64,000 bases of DNA from Clostridiales bacterium. GTDB taxonomy: Bacteria; Bacillota; Clostridia; Oscillospirales; Acutalibacteraceae. The stretch's first letter is position 1. Each line of letters opens with the position of its first letter. Positions 16,422-24,483 of the stretch are shown piece after piece. The notes under the pieces were generated by a model. It had not been told where the DNA came from. It was given only the letters and a program-made list of their open reading frames with translations, and ran no database searches. The translations under genes were made by a program, and so were the position numbers. Where the stretch lies: the NCBI GenBank assembly GCA_012839345.1, contig DUNN01000013.1:1-64000 (forward strand), in the 5' to 3' direction.

Positions 16422-16874
16422 ATGAATTATGATCCTGAGAAACTGGAGAGTATCACATTTTGCAGATCTTTTCTGCACGGATACAATAAAGATCAGGTTG
16501 ATGAAGTAATGGCCAAAGTGATTCAGGACTATCGAAAAAGCGCCTATGAAATCAATCAAATGAAAGAGCAGCTTTCCACGCTGGACGATACCATAAAGCA
16601 CTATAAGTCGCTGGAGGAAGCGATGCAGCACTGCTTTGTGGTCGCACAGAAAACCAGCGACGAAATGAAAGCGGCAGCTACAGAAAAAGCACAGGGAATT
16701 TTGCAGGAAGCGGAGAAAACGTCACAAAAAATGGTAAGCGACGCCAATCAGCAGGTGAATAAAATCAATCTTGCCTATGAAGAACTGAAAGCGAAAATGT
16801 TTACCTTCCGCAAAAAGACAGAAGCCTTACTGAATGCGCAGCTGGAGGTGCTGAATCAGCTGTCCGATGAATAG
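16422..16874 (+). CDS. DivIVA-domain coiled-coil protein
   Basis: The 150-residue protein begins with a DivIVA-type lipid-binding segment (ITFCRSFLHGYNKDQVDEVMAKV). The rest is a continuous coiled coil rich in Ala, Glu, Lys and Gln. DivIVA proteins sense membrane curvature and recruit partners at the septum or poles, and shorter GpsB-like ones coordinate cell-wall synthesis. The sequence is shorter than DivIVA and longer than GpsB, so the precise role is open. It stands alone, with a GGGGGG-containing ribosome site and a strong terminator shared with the opposing sugar cluster. Confidence 0.85.
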   Translation: MNYDPEKLESITFCRSFLHGYNKDQVDEVMAKVIQDYRKSAYEINQMKEQLSTLDDTIKHYKSLEEAMQHCFVVAQKTSDEMKAAATEKAQGILQEAEKTSQKMVSDANQQVNKINLAYEELKAKMFTFRKKTEALLNAQLEVLNQLSDE

Positions 16875-16886
16875 CAGCCATAAAAA

Positions 16887-16914
16887 AACTCCGAAGATTC
16901 GATTCTTCGGAGTT
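16887..16914. terminator. Bidirectional terminator between the divIVA-like gene and fcl
   Basis: An 11-bp stem (16887-16897 with 16904-16914) has A and T runs on both sides, so it acts for both converging genes. Confidence 0.92.
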
Positions 16915-16930
16915 TTTATTGTAGGAAGAA

Positions 16931-17866
16931 CTACGCCTTCAAAATATGGTTGCAATAATACTCGTATTCTTTTCGAATGCCGTCCTCTATGGCGACCTTG
17001 GGCCTCCACCCGGTTGCCAGGATTTTGGTGTTGTCCAGCACCCTGCGGGGGGTTCCGTCCGGCTTGGTTGAGTCGAAAATCAAGTCCCCCTGGAAGCCCA
17101 CAACCTTTTTCACAGTTTCCGCTAGGTGACGGATGCTGATTTCCTCCCCGGAACCAATATTGATGAAATTGTTCCCCTCGTAGTGGTTCATCAGGAAGAT
17201 GCACGCCTCCGCCATATCGTCCACATAAAGGAATTCCCTTAGCGGGGTGCCGGTTCCCCACAGTTCCACAAACGGACGTTTTTCCTCTTTCGCCTTGTGC
17301 AGCTTGATAATCATGGAGGGAATTACGTGGGAATTGTTAATGTCGAACCGGTCGTTCACGCCGTAAAGGCTGGCCGGCATTACGCTAATATAATGCGTGC
17401 CGTATTGCAGGTTGTACGACCGGCACATTTCTATTCCTGATATTTTTGCCAGTGCATACGCCTGGTTGGTCGGTTCCAGCTCCCCGGTCAGGAGGTATTC
17501 CTCTTTAATCGGCTGGGGGCACAACTTCGGGTAAATGCACGAGCTGCCCAGAAGCATCAGCTTTTTTACGTGGTTTTCATACGCACTTTGAATCACATTG
17601 CACTGAATCAGCATATTTTCCATGATAAAGTCGGCGGGATAGGTACTATTCGCATAAATTCCGCCGACTTTTGCGGCCGCCAGAAACACATATTCCGGCT
17701 GTTGTTCCGCGAAAAATTGTCGTGTTGCGGCCTGGTCGGTCAAATCCAGTTCCGCATGAGTCCTGGTAAGAATATTCCGGTAGCCCTGCTGTTGCAGCCC
17801 TCTGACAAGAGCGGAGCCCACCATTCCTGTATGCCCCGCCACATAAATCCTGCTGCCCTTTTCCAA
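16931..17866 (-). CDS. fcl: GDP-L-fucose synthase
   Basis: This enzyme epimerises and reduces GDP-4-keto-6-deoxy-D-mannose to GDP-L-fucose with NADPH. It is an SDR-family protein with the N-terminal nucleotide motif YVAGHTGMVGSA, the family segment AAAKVGGI, SSCIYP, and the catalytic Tyr/Lys in YALAKISG. An ATG at 17893 opens the frame, but no ribosome site fits it. AGAGGGG 6 bases before the TTG at 17866 gives a 311-residue protein that starts right at the Rossmann strand, as in homologues, so TTG is preferred. It is the last gene of the fucose cluster and follows gmd closely. Confidence 0.93.
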   Translation of the reverse strand: MEKGSRIYVAGHTGMVGSALVRGLQQQGYRNILTRTHAELDLTDQAATRQFFAEQQPEYVFLAAAKVGGIYANSTYPADFIMENMLIQCNVIQSAYENHVKKLMLLGSSCIYPKLCPQPIKEEYLLTGELEPTNQAYALAKISGIEMCRSYNLQYGTHYISVMPASLYGVNDRFDINNSHVIPSMIIKLHKAKEEKRPFVELWGTGTPLREFLYVDDMAEACIFLMNHYEGNNFINIGSGEEISIRHLAETVKKVVGFQGDLIFDSTKPDGTPRRVLDNTKILATGWRPKVAIEDGIRKEYEYYCNHILKA

Positions 17867-17897
17867 TGCGAACCCCTCTTTCGTAAGAACCATGCCC

Positions 17898-18926
17898 TTA
17901 GGTGCCGGTTTTCAAATCATGTTCCACCATCATCTTTACCAGTTCTTTAAACGATACTTTCGGTTTCCAGCCCAGTTTCTCCCGGACCTTTTTGGCATCG
18001 CCCAGCAGAAGATCCACTTCGCTTGGGCGGAAGAATTTGCTGCTTACGCCTACCAGCTGCCGACCGGTTTGGCTGTCGACCCCGATTTCGTCCAGGCCGG
18101 TTCCTTCCCAGCGGAGCTGGATTCCCACATTCTGAAATGCCAGCTCACAGAACTCGCGCACGGTGTGGGTTTCTCCGGTGGCTACCACATAATCATCCGG
18201 CTCTTTCTGCTGCAGAATCAGCCACATGGCTTCCACGTAATCGCCCGCGAATCCCCAGTCGCGCTTAGCGTCCAGGTTTCCCAAAATGATTTTGTCCTGC
18301 TTACCCGCCAGAATGTTGGCAATTCCGGTCGTAATTTTGCGCGTGACAAAGTTGCCGCCCCTTCTGGGGGACTCATGGTTGAACAGAATGCCGTTACAGG
18401 CAAACAGGCCGTACGCTTCGCGGTAATTTACGGTAATCCAGTACGCGTAAAGCTTTGCGGCCGCGTAGGGACTTCTGGGGTAAAAGGGTGTTTTTTCGGT
18501 TTGGGGGGTCTCCCGTACCTTGCCGAACAGCTCACTGGAAGATGCCTGGTAAAACCGGATTGCCGGGTTAACTTCCCGGATGCTGTCCAGAAGCCGCAGC
18601 GCGCCCAGCCCGTTTACATCCGACGTAAACTCCGGGATATCAAAGGAAATTTTAACATGACTCTGCGCGCCGAGGTTATACACCTCATCCGGCTCCACTT
18701 TGTCAATCAGCCGACTCAGGCTGCCAGAGTCGCTCAGATCCCCGTAATGAAGGAACAACCGCTGGTTCTCGCCGCCTTCGTCGGTTAGAAGATGATTAAT
18801 TCTCTGCGTGTTTTCCGAGCTGCTCCTGCGGATTAATCCGTGTACCTCGTACCCTTTATCAAGCAGAAGCTCTGCCAAATAGGAACCGTCCTGTCCGGTG
18901 ATTCCTGTTATGAGTGTCTTTTTCAT
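17898..18926 (-). CDS. gmd: GDP-mannose 4,6-dehydratase
   Basis: This enzyme converts GDP-mannose to GDP-4-keto-6-deoxymannose, the first committed step to GDP-fucose. At 342 residues it has [16 protein letters not shown] (NADP motif), the [10 protein letters not shown] loop typical of GMDs, YASSSELFG-like [11 protein letters not shown] with the catalytic Thr replaced by Ser as in many homologues, and [10 protein letters not shown] (Tyr/Lys). A gap of 120 bases separates it from the kinase-fold gene upstream; fcl follows at about 30 bases. Product and substrate connect it to manC at the far end of the cluster. Confidence 0.96.
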   Translation of the reverse strand: MKKTLITGITGQDGSYLAELLLDKGYEVHGLIRRSSSENTQRINHLLTDEGGENQRLFLHYGDLSDSGSLSRLIDKVEPDEVYNLGAQSHVKISFDIPEFTSDVNGLGALRLLDSIREVNPAIRFYQASSSELFGKVRETPQTEKTPFYPRSPYAAAKLYAYWITVNYREAYGLFACNGILFNHESPRRGGNFVTRKITTGIANILAGKQDKIILGNLDAKRDWGFAGDYVEAMWLILQQKEPDDYVVATGETHTVREFCELAFQNVGIQLRWEGTGLDEIGVDSQTGRQLVGVSSKFFRPSEVDLLLGDAKKVREKLGWKPKVSFKELVKMMVEHDLKTGT

Positions 18927-19047
18927 ATTACCTCACATACCCGTCATAATTTGGTCCCGCATGCGCACAATCCAGTGTGCATGTAGTACATCATATGTGA
19001 AGCCGTACCGCCGTGTGAGGAAAAACGGCCCTGGGCGCGCGTGGTTT

Positions 19048-19950
19048 TTAGACCGGGGAGCCCACCGGCATCCGGTCGGCCGCAAATGAATCCAGTCGGA
19101 AGCCGGAAAAGTCACGCGTTATGATGCGGTCCGCAATGTTCTTTTTCAGAAGCAGCTCGTTGTAGCCGGCGTAGAACCTTGCCCGATCCATTAGCCCGGT
19201 CAAGCTGCCGTAATACTTTCCAATGCGCTTGACGAAGGTTTCCCCAAAGGTCTGGATCGCAACGCCAAAGTCGTAGGCGGGGTCGCCGATGCCTGCGCAG
19301 CCGAAGCCGATCACACCTTTCATTTTTTTGGTCTTAACATCGTGCAGAAAGCAGCGGGGCGAAAGGTCGGCGTGAATCAGGCACGGCGAATGAATTAGAA
19401 AGTCCTCGTTTTCCACCACGGGTCGGAAGACCCGCGCAATGCGTTTTTGCTCGTAACTGTCGCAGTACGGGTACACCTTCCGCTTAATCTGTTCCAATTC
19501 CGACAGAACGGTTTCCCTGGACAGGTCATACGGAATTTCCAAAATGCGGTTTTCCTTCAGTAGTTTCGGCGGAATGGTGTGAAGCTGCCGCAGGAAAACG
19601 CCGATCTGCCGGGCAATGTGGTTCTGATCGCTTTCGCTCATCAGCAGAATATCCTCGCGGTACAGCGGTTCTCCTTTCACAAATTCGCATTTTGCCGCTC
19701 CCGTTCCCAGGGGTTCCATCCGGGGCAGCGGCATGTTGACATAGCCACGGATAAAGTCGGTGACCCGAATCTGGTTGGTCAAAAAGGCGGCCGTCCAGTC
19801 GTAGCGCGAAAATTTGAACAGGACTTCGTCGTTGACCGTGACAATATCACAGTGTTTGCCATCCGTTTGGTTAAACCGAAGGTTGGTCAGGTTAATCTGG
19901 GGATAATACGTGGTAATCGTCTGGATATACCGTGTTTGGTTTTCAGCCAT
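19048..19950 (-). CDS. Aminoglycoside-phosphotransferase-fold protein lacking metal ligands
   Basis: The 300 residues show the APH/choline-kinase fold: a putative nucleotide lysine in VLFKFSR (Lys46), the catalytic loop LIHADLSPRC (193-200) and the downstream AGIGDPAYDFG. In active enzymes the catalytic loop ends in Asn (HxDxxxxN) and the next motif is IDW or IDF. Here the Asn is Cys200 and the metal-binding Asp is Gly215 (VIGFGC). Only the catalytic-loop Asp195 remains. The protein is therefore probably a poor kinase or a pseudokinase, or works by a changed mechanism. It lies between the fucosyltransferases and gmd, 32 bases after the transferase gene, so a role in glycan assembly is inferred. 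The ATG has a GAGGTGA ribosome site. Confidence 0.75.
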   Translation of the reverse strand: MAENQTRYIQTITTYYPQINLTNLRFNQTDGKHCDIVTVNDEVLFKFSRYDWTAAFLTNQIRVTDFIRGYVNMPLPRMEPLGTGAAKCEFVKGEPLYREDILLMSESDQNHIARQIGVFLRQLHTIPPKLLKENRILEIPYDLSRETVLSELEQIKRKVYPYCDSYEQKRIARVFRPVVENEDFLIHSPCLIHADLSPRCFLHDVKTKKMKGVIGFGCAGIGDPAYDFGVAIQTFGETFVKRIGKYYGSLTGLMDRARFYAGYNELLLKKNIADRIITRDFSGFRLDSFAADRMPVGSPV

Positions 19951-19982
19951 ATAGCGTCACCTCGCAAAGCAGGCTGGGCCGC

Positions 19983-20942
19983 TTAATACAGGAGCCTGAT
20001 GTTTGTTTCCGGCCAGTCCTTCAGCCGCATGACCGCGTTGGAAAGATTGGAATAGCCGTTTCCAATGAAGAAATCACACTGAGAAGCCAGGTACGTGTCC
20101 TTAATAATTTCAATGGTGTCTCTCTGCAGTTCCACACCCTTGTGCCTTTTGTTGGGGTAATCCAGCAGGCAGGTTGGAATCCTTGGTTGGAAAGGAGTTT
20201 TTTTGCTGTCGGGGTAAATCATCATATCGCCGTGTCCGTACAGCTTTTTATACTGGCGGAACATTTTGTTGGAATCGGTAATCACGAAGATATGACGCAC
20301 GTTATATCGGACGATATACTCCCAGATGTACGGCTTATAAAGCTCGTTCAAGTCGTAAAGCTGCGCCACTTCGGTTACCAGTGCCTTTCCGCGCACATGA
20401 ACGCCCAGAATCGGCCGTTCATCCCGGAAATTCGGGTTGATGTTGTGGAACTTTTGAATTTCGCGCTTGATTTCGGGTTTGAGCTTCAGGTATTTCTGGT
20501 ACAGCCTGCGGTAAATCTGGCAGGGCGTCATGCCATAAGACCAGTGGTCACTTTTCGCGAAGGGGATGATGGACCGCAGGGGATAATAAACGTCGCTGAC
20601 CAGTACGTTTGCGTCGCTGGTCATCATGCTTTTCAAATCACGGTCCTGCATTTTCAGTTTGTCGGTGTCGTCTGCCAGCACATTGGAGTACCGCCAGACC
20701 GATGGGTAATAAGTGAACTCCGTGCGAACCACGTCGTCGACGGTATATTCCGACACCGGCTCGAAGAAGAGTTCAAAGGAATTGGTATTCAGTGAAGCGC
20801 TGTACATGCTTTCCATGCCCCAGTAGACAACCGGGGTTCTTCCGGTCAGCTCCGCGGCATAAATCTGGCAGATTGCGTGGTCCACATCCGACCAGATGCT
20901 GTGCCCCAGCGCCTTAATCAGCAGAAATCGATTATTCGGCAT
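19983..20942 (-). CDS. Fucosyltransferase-like glycosyltransferase, paralogue 1
   Basis: The 319 residues resemble the GDP-fucose-using GT-B transferases (FUT8/NodZ and O-fucosyltransferase superfamily). ILGVHVRG (about 178-185) is the conserved GDP-binding HxR motif, HIFVITDS follows, and the C-terminal DTYLASQCDFFIGNGYSNLS is the second nucleotide-binding region. There is no signal peptide or membrane helix, so it acts in the cytoplasm. It shares FLLIK, FEPVS, YGMTPxQIY and the C-terminal block with the next two genes, so the three arose by duplication. Its start overlaps the preceding paralogue by 11 bases (GGAGGTG before the ATG). The acceptor is unknown; gmd and fcl nearby make GDP-fucose the likely donor. 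Confidence 0.8.
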   Translation of the reverse strand: MPNNRFLLIKALGHSIWSDVDHAICQIYAAELTGRTPVVYWGMESMYSASLNTNSFELFFEPVSEYTVDDVVRTEFTYYPSVWRYSNVLADDTDKLKMQDRDLKSMMTSDANVLVSDVYYPLRSIIPFAKSDHWSYGMTPCQIYRRLYQKYLKLKPEIKREIQKFHNINPNFRDERPILGVHVRGKALVTEVAQLYDLNELYKPYIWEYIVRYNVRHIFVITDSNKMFRQYKKLYGHGDMMIYPDSKKTPFQPRIPTCLLDYPNKRHKGVELQRDTIEIIKDTYLASQCDFFIGNGYSNLSNAVMRLKDWPETNIRLLY

Positions 20943-21993
20943 AGGTGTTCACACCTCCATAAAATTCCGGATACTCTTTTTTATGCTTGCGCATCAGCTT
21001 TACGCGCCGGCGCCCTTCTTTCCGCGTCCGTTTTTTTGCCAGCCTTTTTTCATGGTTCAAGTCGCGGAAGAACAGTGTAATATGGTCCTCCGGCCAGTCT
21101 TTCAGGCGCTTCACGGTGTACGATACATTGGAGTAACCGTTGCCAATGAAGAAGTCGCACTTTGCCCCCAAATAGGTATCCTTAATAATTTCAATCCCCT
21201 TGCGCCGCTTGTCGCTGTAATTTTGCAGGTGAGCGGCGTTTGCGGTGGCATTCAGTTCGCCCCTGCGGCAGTCGGTGTAAACTACCATGGAGCCGTAACG
21301 CTGGACAAAGTTTTTTAGAATATCCTCGGTGTCGGTCAGAAGAAGAATCTTTTGAATCCCGTACCGGCGGATAAAACGGTCAATCTGCGTGTAGTACCGT
21401 TTGTTCAGGTTCGACAGTTTTTCCACCTCGCGCACCTTGTCGCCGCCCCGGATGTGCACGCCGAGCAGCGGTTCCGAGCCCTTGAGGTTTTTCTCGTAAA
21501 AGTCCTCGATTTCCGCCTGAATATCTGGTTTCAGCTTCAGGTATTTATCAAAGAGTCCCCGGTAAATTTGGTGCGGAGTCATCCCGTAGGCCCAGTGGTC
21601 CTTTGGAATAAAGGGAATCATGGGGCGGACGAAATAGTGTACGTCGCTTACCACGACGCTTGCGTCGCTGGTCATCATTTCCCCAAGGTTCCGGTGTTCC
21701 CACGCGATTTTATCCAGGTCCTCAATCATCACGTTTTTCGCGTTCCAAATAGGAGGATAAAAGGTGTAGTGCGGCCAGGCGATGTCCTGAATGGTAAAAT
21801 TGGAAACCGGCTCAAAATAGAGGTCAAATGCGTTGGATTGGAACGACTCCGCGTACAGGCTGTTGGGGCCCCAGTAGATGACCGGAATCCGGTTTGTGAT
21901 TTCCGCCGCGAGCAGCTGGCCCATCACGTGATCCACATCCGACCAAAACCCGCAGCCCCAGGACTTTATCAGTAAAAACCGATCTTTAGTCAT
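20932..21993 (-). CDS. Fucosyltransferase-like glycosyltransferase, paralogue 2
   Basis: The 353-residue middle member of the tandem triplet begins MTKDRFLLIK, parallel to the MPNNRFLLIK and MSNDKFLLIK starts of its siblings, which is why the ATG at 21993 is chosen over one 12 bases upstream. LLGVHIRGGDK (about 176-186) is the best-preserved donor motif of the three. LLLTDT and DTYLGAKCDFFIGNGYSNVS complete the nucleotide site. The C-terminus carries a very basic tail (KRLAKKRTRKEGRRR), as if it contacts membrane or nucleic acid, or a negatively charged acceptor. It is cytoplasmic and coupled by overlap to paralogue 1. Confidence 0.8.
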   Translation of the reverse strand: MTKDRFLLIKSWGCGFWSDVDHVMGQLLAAEITNRIPVIYWGPNSLYAESFQSNAFDLYFEPVSNFTIQDIAWPHYTFYPPIWNAKNVMIEDLDKIAWEHRNLGEMMTSDASVVVSDVHYFVRPMIPFIPKDHWAYGMTPHQIYRGLFDKYLKLKPDIQAEIEDFYEKNLKGSEPLLGVHIRGGDKVREVEKLSNLNKRYYTQIDRFIRRYGIQKILLLTDTEDILKNFVQRYGSMVVYTDCRRGELNATANAAHLQNYSDKRRKGIEIIKDTYLGAKCDFFIGNGYSNVSYTVKRLKDWPEDHITLFFRDLNHEKRLAKKRTRKEGRRRVKLMRKHKKEYPEFYGGVNTYAE

Positions 21994-22121
21994 GGTCAAG
22001 ATCATCCTTTCGTTGCAGACCGGAGGCTTCGGCCGGGATCGGCCGGCGCAGTTCCCTTAAGGGGAAAGACCATTCCGGTTTTAAAAGCTTGCTTTTCATA
22101 CGTTTCCCTCACAGGTATGGC

Positions 22122-23273
22122 TCAGGATGACGAATCCGAGCGTTTTTCCAGCCAGTTTTCAATCTTCCCGAAAATTCCTCTCCGGTCGCGCGGGGCGATG
22201 ACCTCCGCGTTGATCGGGTATTTTCTATGGCGGTATTCCCAATAGAGAAGCTTCACATTTTCATCGGGCCAGTCGCGGACAAAAGTAACCGCATGGGACA
22301 GGCTGGAAAAGTCGTTGCCGACGAAGAAGTCACACTTTGCGGCAAGGAAGGTATCTTTCAAAATTTCGATGCCCCTGCGCCGCTTGACAATATAGCTGTC
22401 GAGGTACTCGTTTTCCTTTTCCCCGGAAAGCCGGCTGCACTCTGTGGAGACCACCATGGAGCCGTATTTTTCTCGGTACTCTTTCAAAATTTCTTCGCTG
22501 TTGGTCGCTAGGAAAATGGTTTTTACATCGTACTTATCAATATATTTTTTGATGGCATCGTGATACGGCTTGTTTGGCTGCATAATTTTGCGTTTGCGGC
22601 CGAAGCGCGGTACCTTGACTTTTTCCTGCTTCGCATCCTTTTTGGAGTTTTTGTAGCTTTTAGAGTGGTATTGATAGCGCTGTTTTCTTCGGCTTTTAAT
22701 TTGAAAGACCCTGTTCTTTTCCGGGCTGCATACATGCACCGCAAGCAAAGGTCCGTTGTCCCGCAGCCAGGAGTTATAAAATCCCTGAATTTCCACTTCC
22801 ACATCCTGCTTTAGGTGGATGTATTTTTTGAACAGGTAGTTGTAAATCTGGCTGACCGTCATGCCGTAGGCGGGGTTATCTTTTTTGATAAACGGAATCA
22901 GGTTATACATATCGAAATAAACGTCGCCGACCAGAACGTTTTCCTTGCAGCTCAGCATTTCGCCTAGATTCCGATACACCCAGGTTTCCCGGTTCGGGTC
23001 ATCCATCAGTAAATTGTCCTGGTCCCAAACGGGCGGGTAAAAGGTATACTCGGGTTTGGCCACATCGAATATTGTATAGTTGGAAACGGGTTCAAAATAC
23101 AGTTCAAATCCATTGGTATGCTCGAACCCGTTGTGCAGACAGTGGGTCGGCCAGTAAACTACCGGAATCCGGCCTGTAATTTCCGCGAGCAGAAGTTGGC
23201 TTAAAACATGTTCCACATCCGACCATAAAATGTAACTCCAGGCCTTGATGAGCAAAAATTTGTCGTTGGACAT
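22122..23273 (-). CDS. Fucosyltransferase-like glycosyltransferase, paralogue 3, altered donor motif
   Basis: This 383-residue member is first in transcription order. It shares the N-terminal 170 residues closely with the others, but the donor motif reads LLAVHVCSPEK, so the conserved Arg is Cys182. A Lys/Arg/Tyr-rich insertion of about 45 residues (190-235) follows. The C-terminal DTFLAAKCDFFVGNDFSSLS block is kept. Activity with GDP-fucose is doubtful, and it could be a regulatory or acceptor-binding paralogue. The ATG at 23273 has GGGGTG upstream; a GTG 12 bases earlier is also open. A gap of 128 bases to paralogue 2 holds no gene. Confidence 0.75.
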   Translation of the reverse strand: MSNDKFLLIKAWSYILWSDVEHVLSQLLLAEITGRIPVVYWPTHCLHNGFEHTNGFELYFEPVSNYTIFDVAKPEYTFYPPVWDQDNLLMDDPNRETWVYRNLGEMLSCKENVLVGDVYFDMYNLIPFIKKDNPAYGMTVSQIYNYLFKKYIHLKQDVEVEIQGFYNSWLRDNGPLLAVHVCSPEKNRVFQIKSRRKQRYQYHSKSYKNSKKDAKQEKVKVPRFGRKRKIMQPNKPYHDAIKKYIDKYDVKTIFLATNSEEILKEYREKYGSMVVSTECSRLSGEKENEYLDSYIVKRRRGIEILKDTFLAAKCDFFVGNDFSSLSHAVTFVRDWPDENVKLLYWEYRHRKYPINAEVIAPRDRRGIFGKIENWLEKRSDSSS

Positions 23274-23282
23274 GCCTGTTAT

Positions 23283-23330
23283 CACCCCGGTAAAATTAAA
23301 ATATCATAGTATATTATGTGAGCCGGGGTG
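23283..23330. other. Inverted repeat around the fucosyltransferase start region
   Basis: CACCCCGG (23283-23290) and its complement (23323-23330) enclose a 32-base AT-rich stretch with TATACT and TATGAT, candidate -10 elements on the reverse strand. The left arm contains the ribosome site of paralogue 3, so a hairpin in the leader could limit its translation. Confidence 0.45.
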
Positions 23331-23392
23331 TTTTGTGTGTGGCGGCGTTTTCACGCGGCGCTCCCGAACAAGGCCGGAAAGGAAGAAACCAG

Positions 23393-23432
23393 AAAACGGG
23401 AATCTCCGCCTTTAGGCAGGGATTCCCGTTTT
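23393..23432 (-). terminator. Terminator after the epimerase gene, dividing the sugar cluster
   Basis: A 12-bp stem (23393-23404 with 23421-23432) starts right at the epimerase stop codon. The reverse strand continues TTTTCTGGTTTC. It separates the manC-E1-epimerase operon from the fucosyltransferase operon. Confidence 0.75.
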
Positions 23433-24470
23433 TTAATTCAAAAGCTGCCGGTTCCACGCAATCGTGCGTGCAAGGCCCTCGCGGAAGGGCTTAAGCGTTT
23501 CCAAATGGAACTCGGTGCAGACTTTCCCAATGTCCAGTTGAACCCGGTCCGGGGAAACCTCAATGCTTTGGGCGGTACGCTCTTGGGACGGCTTTACCGT
23601 AAGCGTGCTGCCGGTTAAAGAGCAGATTTCCTGTGCCAGTTCCCGGATGCTGATTCGATCGCGCCCGCCGACGTTGTAGACAAATTCCTTACCGTACAGC
23701 AGGATGTTGAGCAGCATGAGCATGCAGTCGGCAATATAGCAGAAGGTCCGCTCTTTTCTGCCATCGTCCAGCATTTCAATTTTCCGGTTGGTCAGGGCCT
23801 GTTTCATAAACTGCCCCATCACGCGCTTGTCGTGGATGCTGACCCCCGGTCCGTACGTCATGGAAATTCGTGCGGCTTTTGCGTCCACTCCTTCAAATTC
23901 CCGGTAGCAGTAGCACAGCGTTTCCCCCATCCGCTTCGATTCCGCATAGACTGCCCGCACGTTATCCGTCGGGCAGAGCCCGGGGAAGTCTTCTGCGGTG
24001 GGAATGTGGGCGGGGTCGGGGTTGCCGTAGATTTCGGAGGAACTGAGGAACAAAAGCGTTGCGTGGTCGCGCAGGGCAAGCTTCAGCAGGCTTTCCGTAA
24101 CCACCGTATTCAGGTGAATGGTTTCCCCGTGGCGCTCCAAAAACTTGCCGGGCTGCGCATAGGTGGCTCCGTGAATGATATAATCCGTTTTGCAGGGTAG
24201 CGCGGGAAGGTCCTCCTCGGCAAGGTTCACGGAAAGAAAGTGATACCGGTCTTCGAAGATGTCACGCAGTTTTTCACAAGGGGAGCTTCTGCTGACTGCG
24301 ATGAGTTCCACCCCAAGATTCCGGTGTACGTTTGCCAAATGCAGCAGGGTAATAAGGTAGGTGCCAATCAGCCCGTTGGCACCGGTAATCAAAACGGTTT
24401 TCCCCTTTAAGGGGGACAGGTCGATTTTTTCAAGATATTCCAGGCAGTCCTGCTCAATGATTTTGTCCAC
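23433..24470 (-). CDS. NAD-dependent nucleotide-sugar epimerase/dehydratase (SDR family)
   Basis: The 345 residues carry the extended-SDR motifs LITGANGLIGTYL, FLSSSEIYG and the catalytic Tyr/Lys of YAESKRMGE, so it acts on a nucleotide-linked sugar. It resembles the dTDP-glucose/UDP-glucuronate group, but the substrate cannot be read from sequence. It starts with GTG after AAAGGGGG, 13 bases past the E1 beta stop, so the two are cotranscribed. In the cluster a plausible substrate is a GDP-4-keto sugar or a separate sugar modified with the E1 pair; that is inference. Confidence 0.85.
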   Translation of the reverse strand: MDKIIEQDCLEYLEKIDLSPLKGKTVLITGANGLIGTYLITLLHLANVHRNLGVELIAVSRSSPCEKLRDIFEDRYHFLSVNLAEEDLPALPCKTDYIIHGATYAQPGKFLERHGETIHLNTVVTESLLKLALRDHATLLFLSSSEIYGNPDPAHIPTAEDFPGLCPTDNVRAVYAESKRMGETLCYCYREFEGVDAKAARISMTYGPGVSIHDKRVMGQFMKQALTNRKIEMLDDGRKERTFCYIADCMLMLLNILLYGKEFVYNVGGRDRISIRELAQEICSLTGSTLTVKPSQERTAQSIEVSPDRVQLDIGKVCTEFHLETLKPFREGLARTIAWNRQLLN

Positions 24471-24483
24471 CCAAAGTCCCCCT

